64,000 nt of DNA from Microbacterium sp. SA39 (GCF_000967865.1 NZ_JXRU01000035.1:174915-238914); one strand, 5' to 3'; counted from the first letter of the stretch, positions 34,993 through 43,835 are shown. Numbers and translations are program-made. Notes: a model not told the origin generated them from the letters alone.

Positions 34993-36558
34993 TCAGCTGT
35001 TCTGCGGGAAGCCGAGGTTGATGCCGCCCTGCGCGCGGTCATTGCGCGCGGCGGGGTCGATCCAGCGAGCAGTGACGGCCTTCTCCCGCGTGAAGAAGTC
35101 GAAGCCGTGCACGCCATAGGCCTTGGCATCACCGAACAAGCTCTTCTTCCAGCCGCCGAACGAGTGGTACGCGACGGGCACCGGGATCGGCACGTTGATG
35201 CCGATCATGCCGACCTGCACCTCGTTCTGGAACCGGCGGGCCGCTCCCCCGTCGTTCGTGAAGATCGCGGTGCCGTTGCCGAACTCGCCCGAGTTGATCA
35301 GCGCGAGCCCTTCGTCGTAGGAGTCCACCCGGACGACGGCGAGAACCGGTCCGAAGATCTCCTCGGTGTACGCACGCGACGTCGTCGGCAGACCGTCGAT
35401 CAGCGTCGGGCCGAAGAAGAACCCGTCCTCGTGCCCGTCCACCGTGAAGCCGCGGCCGTCGACGACGATGGTGGCGCCGTCCGCCTCGGCGATGTCGACG
35501 TAGGAGGAGACCTTGTCGCGATGCACGTCAGTGATGAGCGGGCCCATGTCGGGCTCGACGCCGTCGACCCCGGCGCCGTCGCCGATCTTCAGGGAGCGGA
35601 TGCGGTCGGTGATCTTCGCGATCAGGTCGTCGGCGACGGGCTCGACCGCCAGCACCACGCTGATGGCCATGCAACGCTCGCCCGCGGCGCCGAAGCCTGC
35701 GTTGACGGCCTGGTCGGCGACGAGGTCGAGGTCGGCATCCGGCAGGACGAGCATGTGGTTCTTCGCGCCGCCCAGCGCCTGCACGCGCTTGCCGTTCTTC
35801 GAGGCCGTCTCATAGATGTACTGGGCGATCGGGGTCGAGCCGACGAAGCTGATCGACTGCACGACGGGCGACTCGAGGAGTCCGTCGACCGCGAGCTTGT
35901 CGCCCTGCAGCACGGTGAAGACGCCGTCGGGAAGACCCGCCTCCTGCCAGATCTTCGCCAGCCAGAGTGCCGCCGACGGGTCCTTCTCGCTCGGCTTGAG
36001 CACCACCGCGTTGCCGGCGGCGATCGCGATGGGTACGAACCACAGCGGCACCATGACCGGGAAGTTGAACGGAGAGATCACGCCGACGACGCCGAGCGGC
36101 TGCTTCAGGGAGTAGACGTCGATCCCCGAGGAGGCGTTCTCGCTGAAAGCGCCCTTGATGAGGTGCGGGAAACCGGTCGCGAGTTCGACGACCTCCTGTC
36201 CGCGGAGGATCTCGCCCATCGCGTCGGAGACGACCTTGCCGTGCTCCGAGGTGATGATCTCAGCCAGTTCGCGCTTGCGGGCGTTCAGGATCTCCCGGAA
36301 GGCGAACATCACCGACTGCCGCTTGGCGATCGAGTAGCCGGACCAGACCCGGAAGCCCGCGTCGGCGGAGGCGATCGCCTCATCGATCTCGGCCTGGTCG
36401 GCGAGCGCGACGTGCGCCTGCACGGCACCGGTCGCCGGGTTGTAGACCGGGGCGGTCCGGCCGGATTCCGACGCGCGCAGCGCGCCGTCGATCCAGTGCG
36501 CGATGACGGGGACGGCGGACTCCGTCGACGAGACGGCGGATGTGTCAGTGATGGTCAA
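34993..36558 (-). CDS. mmsA: CoA-acylating methylmalonate-semialdehyde dehydrogenase
   Basis: A 521-residue aldehyde dehydrogenase that converts malonate or methylmalonate semialdehyde to acetyl- or propionyl-CoA with NAD+ and CoA. The nucleophile is C296 in GAAGERCMAIS. LGGAKNHMLVLPDADLD replaces the ELGGK of ordinary aldehyde dehydrogenases, as expected for CoA-acylating members that lack the general-base Glu. SPFNFPVMVPLWFVP binds NAD. It probably works with the neighbouring omega-aminotransferase in beta-alanine degradation, although myo-inositol or valine catabolism also uses this enzyme; no iol genes are present here. Confidence 0.93.
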   Translation of the reverse strand: MTITDTSAVSSTESAVPVIAHWIDGALRASESGRTAPVYNPATGAVQAHVALADQAEIDEAIASADAGFRVWSGYSIAKRQSVMFAFREILNARKRELAEIITSEHGKVVSDAMGEILRGQEVVELATGFPHLIKGAFSENASSGIDVYSLKQPLGVVGVISPFNFPVMVPLWFVPIAIAAGNAVVLKPSEKDPSAALWLAKIWQEAGLPDGVFTVLQGDKLAVDGLLESPVVQSISFVGSTPIAQYIYETASKNGKRVQALGGAKNHMLVLPDADLDLVADQAVNAGFGAAGERCMAISVVLAVEPVADDLIAKITDRIRSLKIGDGAGVDGVEPDMGPLITDVHRDKVSSYVDIAEADGATIVVDGRGFTVDGHEDGFFFGPTLIDGLPTTSRAYTEEIFGPVLAVVRVDSYDEGLALINSGEFGNGTAIFTNDGGAARRFQNEVQVGMIGINVPIPVPVAYHSFGGWKKSLFGDAKAYGVHGFDFFTREKAVTARWIDPAARNDRAQGGINLGFPQNS

Positions 36559-36687
36559 GATTCACCTCGGGGCTCAGCGGGCGGAGTGACATCAGTCAAT
36601 CAACTGCCGCTCGCGCCCGCCCTGCCATTACGTCCTGTCCCGATTCGGAAGATCGACGATCAGGCAGGCGGCCGGAGGCCAGCGATC

Positions 36688-37050
36688 CTACCGGCGGTCG
36701 TACTCGTCGCGCGCCGCAAGCACCTCTGCGATATGCGTCTCGGCCCAGCGCCCCAGTGCCGTGAGCGGCTCTCGGAGCGTGAGGCCCAAGGGGGTCAGGT
36801 CATACTCGACTCTGGGTGGCATCTCGTCGTACGCCTTCCGCGTCAGCAGGCCGTCGCGCTCCAGGTCGCGAAGGGTCTCGGCCAGCACCTTGGCGCTGAT
36901 GCCTCCGACGCGATCTCTGATCGCTCCGAATCGCGCCGCCCCATCGCTCAGGGCGATCACGATCATGGCCGTCCATTTGTTGGCGACCCGCGCCAGCGAC
37001 GTGCGGGACGGGCAGGTCGCGAGCATGACGTTCCAGACCGGATCCGACAT
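36688..37050 (-). CDS. HxlR-family transcriptional regulator
   Basis: A 120-residue winged-helix regulator. CPSRTSLARVANKWTAMIV includes the N-terminal Cys usual in HxlR/YodB proteins, often a redox or electrophile sensor, followed by GGISAKVLAETLRDLERDGL and the wing YDEMPPRVEYDLTPLG. It is divergent from the SnoaL-like gene, with dyads in between, so it likely represses that gene and itself. Confidence 0.93.
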   Translation of the reverse strand: MSDPVWNVMLATCPSRTSLARVANKWTAMIVIALSDGAARFGAIRDRVGGISAKVLAETLRDLERDGLLTRKAYDEMPPRVEYDLTPLGLTLREPLTALGRWAETHIAEVLAARDEYDRR

Positions 37051-37070
37051 TTTCGCGATTCACCTCCATG

Positions 37071-37105
37071 GTTACGTTGAGGTAACAAGTTACCAGATGT
37101 AACTC
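37071..37105 (+). promoter_or_regulatory. Promoter and HxlR operator of the SnoaL-like gene
   Basis: TTGAGG (37077-37082), a 17-bp spacer and TAACTC (37100-37105) form a plausible promoter. GGTAACAAGTTACC (37081-37094) is a tight dyad inside it. Two flanking dyads share its half-sites: GTTAC/GTAAC at 37071-37086 and GTTAC/GTAAC at 37089-37103. This gives three overlapping operator-like units. Confidence 0.6.
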
Positions 37106-37138
37106 TAGAGAGATCAACACTCGATCAAGGAGAACATC

Positions 37139-37549
37139 ATGACTGACACCACCCCGACGGCCGTTGCCACCACCTACTTCGATGCACTCAGCCGCGGAGA
37201 CATGGCCACGATGATCGCGCAGTTCGACCCGGCCATCGTCTGGCACCAGCCCGGCGGTCACCGCTTCTCAGGCACGCACGTCGGCATCGAGGGCGTCGGA
37301 GCACTTCTCGGCGGCATGATGGAAGCGAGCGAGGGCACATTTGCCCTCACCGTCACCGGACCGGCGATGCTGAACGGCGAACTGGTCGCCATTCCGGTGC
37401 GATTCTCGGGCGCGCGCGTCGGCGCCTCGATGGATATGTCCGGCGTGGACCTGCTCACGGTCCGCGACGGAAAGATTGTCGCCGTCCACCTCTTCTCCGC
37501 AGACGCGACCAGCGAGGACGCCTTCTGGGCCGGCCCTGATAGCCGATGA
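37139..37549 (+). CDS. SnoaL/NTF2-like protein
   Basis: A 136-residue alpha-plus-beta barrel protein. TTYFDALSRGDMATMIAQFD, IVWHQPGGHRFSGTHVGIEG and a final VDLLTVRDGKIVAVHLFSA strand are typical of SnoaL-like proteins, which are small isomerases, hydrolases or binding proteins. AAGGAG lies six bases before the ATG. It is regulated together with the divergent hxlR gene, a common setting for stress-induced SnoaL-like proteins. The substrate is unknown. Confidence 0.88.
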   Translation: MTDTTPTAVATTYFDALSRGDMATMIAQFDPAIVWHQPGGHRFSGTHVGIEGVGALLGGMMEASEGTFALTVTGPAMLNGELVAIPVRFSGARVGASMDMSGVDLLTVRDGKIVAVHLFSADATSEDAFWAGPDSR

Positions 37550-37721
37550 CGGCCTGAATCCATCGGTCAAGTGCGTGTGCGTCGATTGCTCTCCGGCCCT
37601 CGCCGAGGCGCAACGGGCTGGCCGCATGAGGGCGCGTCCTGAGGACCGGTTCGTCAATCACACGATTCGCCCGTTCTCAACCCCCTTTTCTGCACCGGGG
37701 CTCCGGTCGGACGCTGGATGC

Positions 37722-37925
37722 ATGAGCCACCCAGACGACATCAAGCAGCCCCTCGACCACCTGCCCCCGCTCGACGAGCGCGACAAGGCGGTCGAGATCG
37801 ACGAGCCCCACTACCCGACGTCGGAGTCGCCGACCGGTCCGGCGCACGTCTCTCCGGAGACGGCGGCCGAGCCGGACAAGCCGAATCGCCACGGCGCCGA
37901 GAAGCTTCCGCCGACGTCGCGCTGA
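37722..37925 (+). CDS. Small hydrophilic hypothetical protein
   Basis: A 67-residue Pro/Glu/Asp-rich product (PLDHLPPLDERDKAVEIDEP), probably disordered. No family recognised. The Shine-Dalgarno is weak (CTGGATGC), and a longer frame starting upstream looks non-coding. The reading has ordinary codon use with G/C third positions, so it may be real; the stop is 10 bp from the convergent oxidase stop. About 170 bp before it holds nothing recognised. Confidence 0.5.
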   Translation: MSHPDDIKQPLDHLPPLDERDKAVEIDEPHYPTSESPTGPAHVSPETAAEPDKPNRHGAEKLPPTSR

Positions 37926-37935
37926 GCGTCCGGGA

Positions 37936-39324
37936 TCAGCGGACGACCTTGCCGGGGTTGAGGATGCCGGCGGGGTCGAGGGCGGTCTTGACCGCTCGAT
38001 GCATCTCGACGACGGCCGGAGAGAGCTCGGCCAGGAGCCCATCGCGTTTGAGCAGGCCCACGCCGTGCTCTCCGGTGACCGTGCCACCGAGTGCGAGGGC
38101 GGCGTCGATGATCTCCGTGAACGCCTTCTCCGCCCGAGCGCGAGCCTCGGCATCGTCGGCCGGGACGACGATGAGTGGATGCAGGTTGCCGTCGCCGGCA
38201 TGCGCGATGTTGGCGACGAGCACGTCGTTCGCCAGCCCGATGTTTTCGATGCGGCCGAGCATCTCCGGCACCGCTCCCTTCGGGACGCAGACGTCCTCGG
38301 TGAGAACCGGGCCGAGGCGCTCGAGCGCTGGATACGCCAGACGACGCGCGGCGAAGAGTGCCTCCCCCTCGGCCTCGTCCGTGCTCCGGTCAGCCCACGT
38401 CGCGCCGCCGCGCTCGAAGGCGGCCAGCAACGCCGCGGCCTCTTGCTCTCCCGCGGCACCGGGTGTGTCCACGCGGCCGAGCAGGACGACCTCGGCCTCG
38501 TCGGAGAGCCCCATGCTCTTCCAGTCGTCGACGGCCCGTAGGCAGTTCCGGTCGATCAGCTCGAGTGCGGACGGCGTGAGGCCCGCCGCCGCGACCTCGC
38601 GCACGGCCTCCCCCGCGGCGGTGAGCGAAGCGAAGAAGCCCGCGACCGTCTGCTCCGGCGGGCGCGTCGGCCGGAGCCGCACGGTGATCTCGGTGACGAT
38701 GCCGAGCGTGCCCTCGGAGCCGACGAGAAGACTCGTGAGGTCGTAGCCCGCGACCCCCTTCGCGGTGCGGCGCCCCAGTCGGACCAGCTCTCCCGTGCCG
38801 GTCACGACCTGCATTCCGAGCACGTAGTCCCCGGTGACGCCGTACTTCACGCAGCAGACGCCGCCGGCGTTCGTCGCCACGTTGCCGCCGATCGTCGACC
38901 ACGGCGAACTCGCCGGATCGGGCGGATACCAGAGCCCGTGCTCGGCGACGCGCGCCCGAAGGTGATCGTTCACGACCCCCGGCTGCACGACGGCCAGGCG
39001 CTCGAGCTCGTCCACCTCGAGCACGGCATCCATCCGCTCCAGCGAGATCACCACGCAACCGGCAAGGGCGTTGGCGCCGCCCGAGAGTCCCGTGCCCGCT
39101 CCGCGCGCGACGACGGCCGTGCCGCGGCGCAGACACGCCTGAACCACGAGCTGCACCTCTTCGGCCGTGCGCGGTCGCACGAGACAGACGGGCAGAGACC
39201 ATTCCGCCCACTCGGCATCGTCGTGCGCGTACCCCTCCAGCACATCCGGATCCGTCGTCAGACGGTCGGCGGGGAGAGCCGCTGCGAGATCGGCGATGAG
39301 CGCGGATTCACTCACCGTCGGCAT
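37936..39324 (-). CDS. FAD-linked oxidase of the GlcD/D-lactate dehydrogenase family
   Basis: A 462-residue flavoenzyme of the vanillyl-alcohol-oxidase fold oxidising a 2-hydroxy acid. VARGAGTGLSGGANALAGCV and PPDPASSPWSTIGGNVATNAGG bind FAD pyrophosphate. IAHAGDGNLHPLIVV and TVTGEHGVGLLKRDGL near the C-terminus carry the substrate-site histidines. It stands alone without GlcE/GlcF subunits. It overlaps the upstream esterase gene by 17 bp, so it is probably co-transcribed with it and the amidohydrolase. D-lactate, glycolate or D-2-hydroxyglutarate are candidate substrates. Confidence 0.9.
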   Translation of the reverse strand: MPTVSESALIADLAAALPADRLTTDPDVLEGYAHDDAEWAEWSLPVCLVRPRTAEEVQLVVQACLRRGTAVVARGAGTGLSGGANALAGCVVISLERMDAVLEVDELERLAVVQPGVVNDHLRARVAEHGLWYPPDPASSPWSTIGGNVATNAGGVCCVKYGVTGDYVLGMQVVTGTGELVRLGRRTAKGVAGYDLTSLLVGSEGTLGIVTEITVRLRPTRPPEQTVAGFFASLTAAGEAVREVAAAGLTPSALELIDRNCLRAVDDWKSMGLSDEAEVVLLGRVDTPGAAGEQEAAALLAAFERGGATWADRSTDEAEGEALFAARRLAYPALERLGPVLTEDVCVPKGAVPEMLGRIENIGLANDVLVANIAHAGDGNLHPLIVVPADDAEARARAEKAFTEIIDAALALGGTVTGEHGVGLLKRDGLLAELSPAVVEMHRAVKTALDPAGILNPGKVVR

Positions 39325-40210
39325 CGCTCCGAACGGATATAGAACGCGTGTGGCAGGTCTTCAGGTAGCTCAGGAACGACGCCTGCAGCCCCGTGAGATG
39401 CGTCTCGTGCAGGAGGGCCTTCGTGACCTCTCCCGAGCGCCCCTGGGCATCCAGTTCCTCCACGACCGTGAGGAGGTTGCGACCGATGTCGCGGTAGATC
39501 GGAATGGCCCCGAGCAGTTCGGCCTCGTTCAGCGTGACGTGCAGCCGTCGGGCGGCGGCATCCGCGCCGTGCTCGGGCAACGCGGCGATCAACGGGAACA
39601 CCTGGCTGTCCGTCGCCGCGACCCCCGGACTTCCGGCGCCGAACGTCGCGAACGGAGACGCTTCCTGCAGCCACGCATACAGCGCGAAGAGGCCGCCGTA
39701 GGAGTAGCCGAAGAGGCCGTGCCCGGTGTCGCTGACCCGCACAGTCGACTGCAGGAGCGGATGCAGCTCCTCGGTGAGGAACGAGAGGAACACGTCGGCA
39801 TGGGTGTCGGCCAGGTGGGCGAGGTAGGCGTCCATATGCTCCTGGGTCATCGCCCCGGAATCCCGGGCGGCCGCGAGCGTCTTCAGCATCTGCTCGCTGA
39901 CGGGCTCCCCCGGCGGCACGAGATCGCGATTGCGCAGCTGCGCCCACTGCTCGGCCTCATCGCCGGCATACCCGACGCTGACCTGGATGTAGGGGGCGAT
40001 GGTGAGGTAGGGATCGGCCTGGGTGACGATGAGTGGGGCGGTCAACCCGACGGCGAAGTTGCCGTCCACCACGTAGATCAGGGGCAGGGAATCCTCGGAC
40101 TCGGAGTAGCCCGGGGGCGTCGTCACCCAGACGGCGTAGCGATGCCCCGATCGTGCCGTGACCTCGAGGTACTCCGTGTCGGCCAAACAGCCGTTCAGCA
40201 TCGTGCTCAC
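39308..40210 (-). CDS. Alpha/beta-hydrolase, siderophore-esterase-like (IroE/Fes family)
   Basis: A 300-residue esterase of the putative_esterase family. YAVWVTTPPGYSESEDSLPL and PLIYVVDGNFAVGL open the domain; the nucleophile elbow is GLFGYSYGGLFALYAWL (Ser in GYSYG). No signal peptide, so it is cytosolic. It is coupled to the amidohydrolase gene by a 4-bp overlap and to the oxidase by 17 bp. No siderophore transport gene is nearby, so the substrate is more likely an ester intermediate of the TetR-controlled pathway. Confidence 0.85.
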   Translation of the reverse strand: MSTMLNGCLADTEYLEVTARSGHRYAVWVTTPPGYSESEDSLPLIYVVDGNFAVGLTAPLIVTQADPYLTIAPYIQVSVGYAGDEAEQWAQLRNRDLVPPGEPVSEQMLKTLAAARDSGAMTQEHMDAYLAHLADTHADVFLSFLTEELHPLLQSTVRVSDTGHGLFGYSYGGLFALYAWLQEASPFATFGAGSPGVAATDSQVFPLIAALPEHGADAAARRLHVTLNEAELLGAIPIYRDIGRNLLTVVEELDAQGRSGEVTKALLHETHLTGLQASFLSYLKTCHTRSISVRSDADGE

Positions 40211-41436
40211 TGGGTGTCTCCCTTCATGATGCGGCCGGCCTTCACGACGAAGGCGGCCATGTCCGGATCGGCGAAGATGCGGGCGTCTTCGAGCGGATTC
40301 CGCTTCCAGGCGACCAGGTCGGCGGCCATGCCCGCGCGGAGCATTCCGACGGTGTCGCCGATGCCGAGGATGTCGGCGTTGACACTGGTGGCCGAGACGA
40401 GCGCCTGCATGGGCGACTCCAACTCGGCGCGCAGCCGCAGCTCCTCGCCGCGGCGGTGCTGGCCGGAACCGAGGAGGTCGGAGCCGAGCCCGATCCGCAC
40501 GCCGGCCTCGCGCGATATCCGGAGCGCTTCGACCATGCGCCGCCGGGTGCCGGCGATGCGCTCGCGCGCCGAGGGATCGACGTCGAGCGAGCTGTCGGGG
40601 TCGAGGACCTGTTCGATCACCGCGAAGGTGGGGACGAGCGCGACGTCATGCTCGCGCATGAGCTGCGCGGTCGGTTCGTCGATGTCGGTGCCGTGCTCCA
40701 CGCATCGCACACCCGCTCGCACGGCGTTGCGGATGCCAGCGTTGTTGTGCGCATGCACGGTCACGTAGGTTCCCCGCGCCGCGGCCTCCTCCACCGCGAC
40801 CGCGATCTCCGCGGTCGTGAACTGCGTGTCGTCCAGGCGATCATGGCCTCCCACGACACCGCCCGTGACGCACAGCTTCAGAAAGGTGGCACCACGGCGG
40901 AACGATTCCCGCACGTTGCGTCGCAGCTCGTCGGCATTGCCCGACATGAGCGACAGAGCGGCGAGGCCGGGGATGTGGTGCGTCTCCCACAGTTCCGTCG
41001 GCTCCCACGCCGCGCCGTAGTATCCGTGTCCGCCGGTCTGGCACTGCACGGGGCCGCACGACAGCACACGCGGCCCGCGCACCTTGCCCTTCGCGATGAC
41101 GTCGACGATCCCGCCGTCGATGCCGCCTGTGTCGCGCACCGTGGTGAAGCCGGCGTCGAGGGTGCGGCTCGCGGTGGTGAAGATGTCAGCGGCGATCTCG
41201 GCCGCCGACAGCTGGAACCCGAACTGGGCACGGATGGGGCTCGAGAGTCCGAAGTGGACGTGAGCGTCGATCAGCCCGGGGGTCAGGAGCATGCCGTCGA
41301 GGTCGACGGTCACTGCCCCGGCAGGCGCGGTTCCGATCCTCGTGATGACGCCGTCCTCGACGCATACGTCTGCGGCGAAAGGCTCGATACCGGTTCCATC
41401 CGCGACGATGCCGCCGGCGAACCAGATCTCGGTCAT
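40207..41436 (-). CDS. Amidohydrolase-superfamily metal hydrolase (imidazolonepropionase/prolidase-like)
   Basis: A 409-residue metal-dependent hydrolase. LTPGLIDAHVHFG supplies the first HxH, LKLCVTGGVVGGHD holds a lysine in the position of the bridging residue, then VTVHAHNN, CVEHGTDID and GLGSDLLGSG give the remaining His and Asp ligands. This pattern fits the subgroup that includes Xaa-Pro dipeptidases and aryl-amide hydrolases. The ATG at 41436 has GGGAGG six bases upstream; a longer start would cover the operator region. It is the first gene of the operon divergent from tetR. Confidence 0.88.
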   Translation of the reverse strand: MTEIWFAGGIVADGTGIEPFAADVCVEDGVITRIGTAPAGAVTVDLDGMLLTPGLIDAHVHFGLSSPIRAQFGFQLSAAEIAADIFTTASRTLDAGFTTVRDTGGIDGGIVDVIAKGKVRGPRVLSCGPVQCQTGGHGYYGAAWEPTELWETHHIPGLAALSLMSGNADELRRNVRESFRRGATFLKLCVTGGVVGGHDRLDDTQFTTAEIAVAVEEAAARGTYVTVHAHNNAGIRNAVRAGVRCVEHGTDIDEPTAQLMREHDVALVPTFAVIEQVLDPDSSLDVDPSARERIAGTRRRMVEALRISREAGVRIGLGSDLLGSGQHRRGEELRLRAELESPMQALVSATSVNADILGIGDTVGMLRAGMAADLVAWKRNPLEDARIFADPDMAAFVVKAGRIMKGDTQ

Positions 41437-41466
41437 GGAGCCTCCCTTCCGGAGAACGGCTCTGTC

Positions 41467-41515
41467 CTCAACAGTGGTGAATTCGTTGTACGATAACGTA
41501 CTCAACAGTGGTGAA
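41467..41515. promoter_or_regulatory. TetR operator region with palindrome and 15-bp direct repeats
   Basis: CTCAACAGTGGTGAA occurs twice as an exact direct repeat (41467-41481 and 41501-41515, 34 bp apart). Between them GTACG-ATAA-CGTAC (41488-41501) is a perfect dyad. The block lies in the 97-bp gap between the divergent amidohydrolase and tetR genes and probably controls both. Confidence 0.75.
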
Positions 41516-41533
41516 GGTGTCAACGGAGGCAGC

Positions 41534-42124
41534 ATGCGAGCATCGGTCGGTGAGGGGAAGGCACGCCTCCTGCAGGCGCTGTTCGACGAATTCGGCGAGA
41601 CGGGGCCGAGTCCGAACCTGTCGATGCGCCAGGTGGCCGAGCGCCTCGGCGTGCATCACACGCTCCTGACCTACCACTTCGGGTCACGACCGGGTCTGCT
41701 GAGCGCCGTGCTGTCGGAGGCGCGCCGTCGTGACAACCTCGTCATCGCGGCGACCGGCGACGACCTCTGCTTCGTCGACATGCTGCGTGCCATCTGGGGC
41801 TTCTACGCCAACACCGGCCACGAGGAGCGCACCCGCGCCTTCTTCCACCTCATCGGCCTGGCGGTGTACGAGCGCGGCGCCTTCGACGGTTTCGTCGCCG
41901 ACCTCGACGACCTCACCCGCCTTCTCGAGGCGGCAGCTCGACGCGAGGGACTGTCGGAAGCGGAGGCGGTGCAGCAGAGCCTCATCGCCATCGCCTGCAT
42001 ACGCGGTCTGCTGCTGCAGCGACTGTTGAGCCCGTCCGCGGAAGTGGATGCCGCGGCCGAGCGCTTCATCGGATCGTTCGCGACAACCCGCCTCGACGAT
42101 CGACGGAAGGACGGAACGGCATGA
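41534..42124 (+). CDS. TetR-family transcriptional regulator
   Basis: A 196-residue regulator with an N-terminal helix-turn-helix (LSMRQVAERLGVHHTLLTYH, then FGSRPGLLSAVL) and a variable helical ligand domain. GGAGG precedes the ATG. It is transcribed with the sarcosine-oxidase-like gene (ATGA overlap) and divergently from the amidohydrolase operon, so one ligand probably induces both. The direct repeats and palindrome in the gap are its presumed site. Confidence 0.92.
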   Translation: MRASVGEGKARLLQALFDEFGETGPSPNLSMRQVAERLGVHHTLLTYHFGSRPGLLSAVLSEARRRDNLVIAATGDDLCFVDMLRAIWGFYANTGHEERTRAFFHLIGLAVYERGAFDGFVADLDDLTRLLEAAARREGLSEAEAVQQSLIAIACIRGLLLQRLLSPSAEVDAAAERFIGSFATTRLDDRRKDGTA

Positions 42125-43335
42125 ACCAGGGCTACTCGCACATCGTCATCGGCGCGGGAGCCATCGGATCCGCCGCCGCCTACTGGCTGACGCAGGCGGG
42201 CGCAGAGCGGGTCCTCGTGCTCGAGCAGTTCGAGCTCGGCCATGCTCTCGGATCGTCCGGCGACCACTCCCGGATCATCCGTCGGGCCTACCATCGCGAC
42301 GACTACACGAAGCTCACCGACGCGATGTTCGCCGCGTGGGCCGAGGTCGAGGAGCGCTCGGGGCTGAAGATCTACACGCCGACCGGAGGCATCGACCTCG
42401 CGGTCGCGGACAGCTCCGGCGCGGCGGAGATCGACGACTACCGTCGGGCGATGGATGCCGCCGGCATCCCCTACGACGAACTGACGATCGACGACATCCG
42501 CGGCCAGTATCCGCAGTGGAACGTCTCGGACGACACGATCGGGATCCATCAAGCGGATGCCGGCATTCTCGACATCCGCCGATCCGTGTCCGCCCATGTG
42601 TCGCTCGCGAAGACCGCCGGCGTCGAGTTCCGCTCCGGTGTCGTCGTGACGGGCGTGCGCGTCGATGCCGATGGGGTCACCGTGTCGACCTCGGAGGGGT
42701 CGTTCGACGGCGGGCATCTCGTCGTCGCCGCGGGATCGTGGCTCGGAGACCTGATGCCAGACCTCGGCCTGTCGTTCGCGCTCACCCTGAGCCAGGAGCA
42801 GGTGGGGTACTTCTCCTCCCAGAACCTCTCGGACTTCACCCCCGAACGGTTCCCGATCTGGATCCACCACAGCGACGAGGTGCACTACGGATTTCCGGTC
42901 TACGGCGAGGCGGCGATCAAGCTCGCGCGCGACATGCGCGGCCATTTCATCTCACCCTCGGAGCGGTCGTTCGTCCCGGACGACGACGAGCCGGAGCGGC
43001 TCCGCGCGTTCCTCCGTGCGCACCTGCCGGGTGCCGATGGACCGCTGCTGATGAGCAAGACCTGCGTGTACGACATGCCCGCCGACCGCGACTTCGTGCT
43101 CGACACCCTGCCGGGGCACCCTCACGTCGCCGTGTTCAACGGCGCAGGGCACGCGGGGAAGTTCGCGAGCCTGGTCGGACGGATCCTCGCCGATCTGCTC
43201 ACGGTCGGCCGCACCGAGCACGACATCTCTGCCTTCAGCCTGACGCGACCGGCGATCGTCGACCCGGACTTCGTGCCGCTGTTCCGGCTCGGGACCGGCG
43301 ATGGGGCGGCGAGCGCGTCACCAGGGGCGCCGTGA
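42121..43335 (+). CDS. Monomeric sarcosine oxidase / N-methyltryptophan oxidase-like flavoenzyme
   Basis: A 404-residue amine-oxidising flavoenzyme. GAGAIGSAAAYWLTQAG at residues 11-27 is the FAD Rossmann loop, GSSGDHSRIIRRAYH the second signature, and SKTCVYDMPADRDFVLD contains the cysteine that carries covalent 8a-linked FAD in this family. It oxidises secondary amines or N-methyl amino acids, yielding hydrogen peroxide. ATGA coupling to tetR and the divergent hydrolases suggest a pathway that first releases an N-alkylated amine from an amide or ester. About 25 residues of the C-terminal tail are not conserved. Confidence 0.88.
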   Translation: MNQGYSHIVIGAGAIGSAAAYWLTQAGAERVLVLEQFELGHALGSSGDHSRIIRRAYHRDDYTKLTDAMFAAWAEVEERSGLKIYTPTGGIDLAVADSSGAAEIDDYRRAMDAAGIPYDELTIDDIRGQYPQWNVSDDTIGIHQADAGILDIRRSVSAHVSLAKTAGVEFRSGVVVTGVRVDADGVTVSTSEGSFDGGHLVVAAGSWLGDLMPDLGLSFALTLSQEQVGYFSSQNLSDFTPERFPIWIHHSDEVHYGFPVYGEAAIKLARDMRGHFISPSERSFVPDDDEPERLRAFLRAHLPGADGPLLMSKTCVYDMPADRDFVLDTLPGHPHVAVFNGAGHAGKFASLVGRILADLLTVGRTEHDISAFSLTRPAIVDPDFVPLFRLGTGDGAASASPGAP

Positions 43336-43370
43336 CCGACGCGATCTGACCGCGCTCTGCGGCAGACACT

Positions 43371-43832
43371 TCAGTCGAGATGCCGCCCGAGTTCCTCGAG
43401 CAGCCCGCGCATGCCCTCTTCGCGCTGCGGCGCATCGGCCCAGAACTGGTCGAAGAACACGCCCTGCTCCACCTGGGTGAGCCGGGTGCCCTCCGCCGCG
43501 GCCTCGAATTCAAACGACGTGATCGAGGTCGACATGTGCGTGCCGTCGAGCCACATGTCGTAGGTCGTGACGATGCGTTCGTGTTCGAGGATGTCGGCGT
43601 AGACGCCTTCGTACCGCGAGAGCGGGCCGCCGTGGAACCGGGCCTCGTCGACGTCGCGGCCGCCGACGCGGAAGTCGAAGGCCCAGGCCGTGCGATCGAA
43701 CGAGTCGCCGTCGCCGAACCACTCGCGCTTGCGCTCCTCCTCGGCGAACGCGCGCCAGACGTGCGCGACGGGTGCGGGGTATTCGCGGGTGAGCGTGAAG
43801 CTCGAGTGCGCGAGTCGGCGTTCGGTGGTCAT
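43371..43832 (-). CDS. SRPBCC (AHSA1-like) domain protein
   Basis: A 153-residue START/Bet v1-type barrel (FTLTREYPAPVAHVWRAFAE, WFGDGDSFDRTAWAFDFRVGG, ISFEFEAA-like final strand then LTQVEQGVFFD). Such proteins follow ArsR regulators in many actinobacteria and are of unclear function, perhaps binding hydrophobic ligands. It is the third gene of the ArsR operon, 3 bp after the reductase stop. Confidence 0.9.
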   Translation of the reverse strand: MTTERRLAHSSFTLTREYPAPVAHVWRAFAEEERKREWFGDGDSFDRTAWAFDFRVGGRDVDEARFHGGPLSRYEGVYADILEHERIVTTYDMWLDGTHMSTSITSFEFEAAAEGTRLTQVEQGVFFDQFWADAPQREEGMRGLLEELGRHLD

Positions 43833-43835
43833 GGC

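Noticed and set aside
34936..37080. 714-residue plus-strand open frame across the mmsA and hxlR region
   Set aside because: It is antisense to mmsA and hxlR, which carry full family motifs; its own composition is Arg/Asp/Val-rich shadow sequence.
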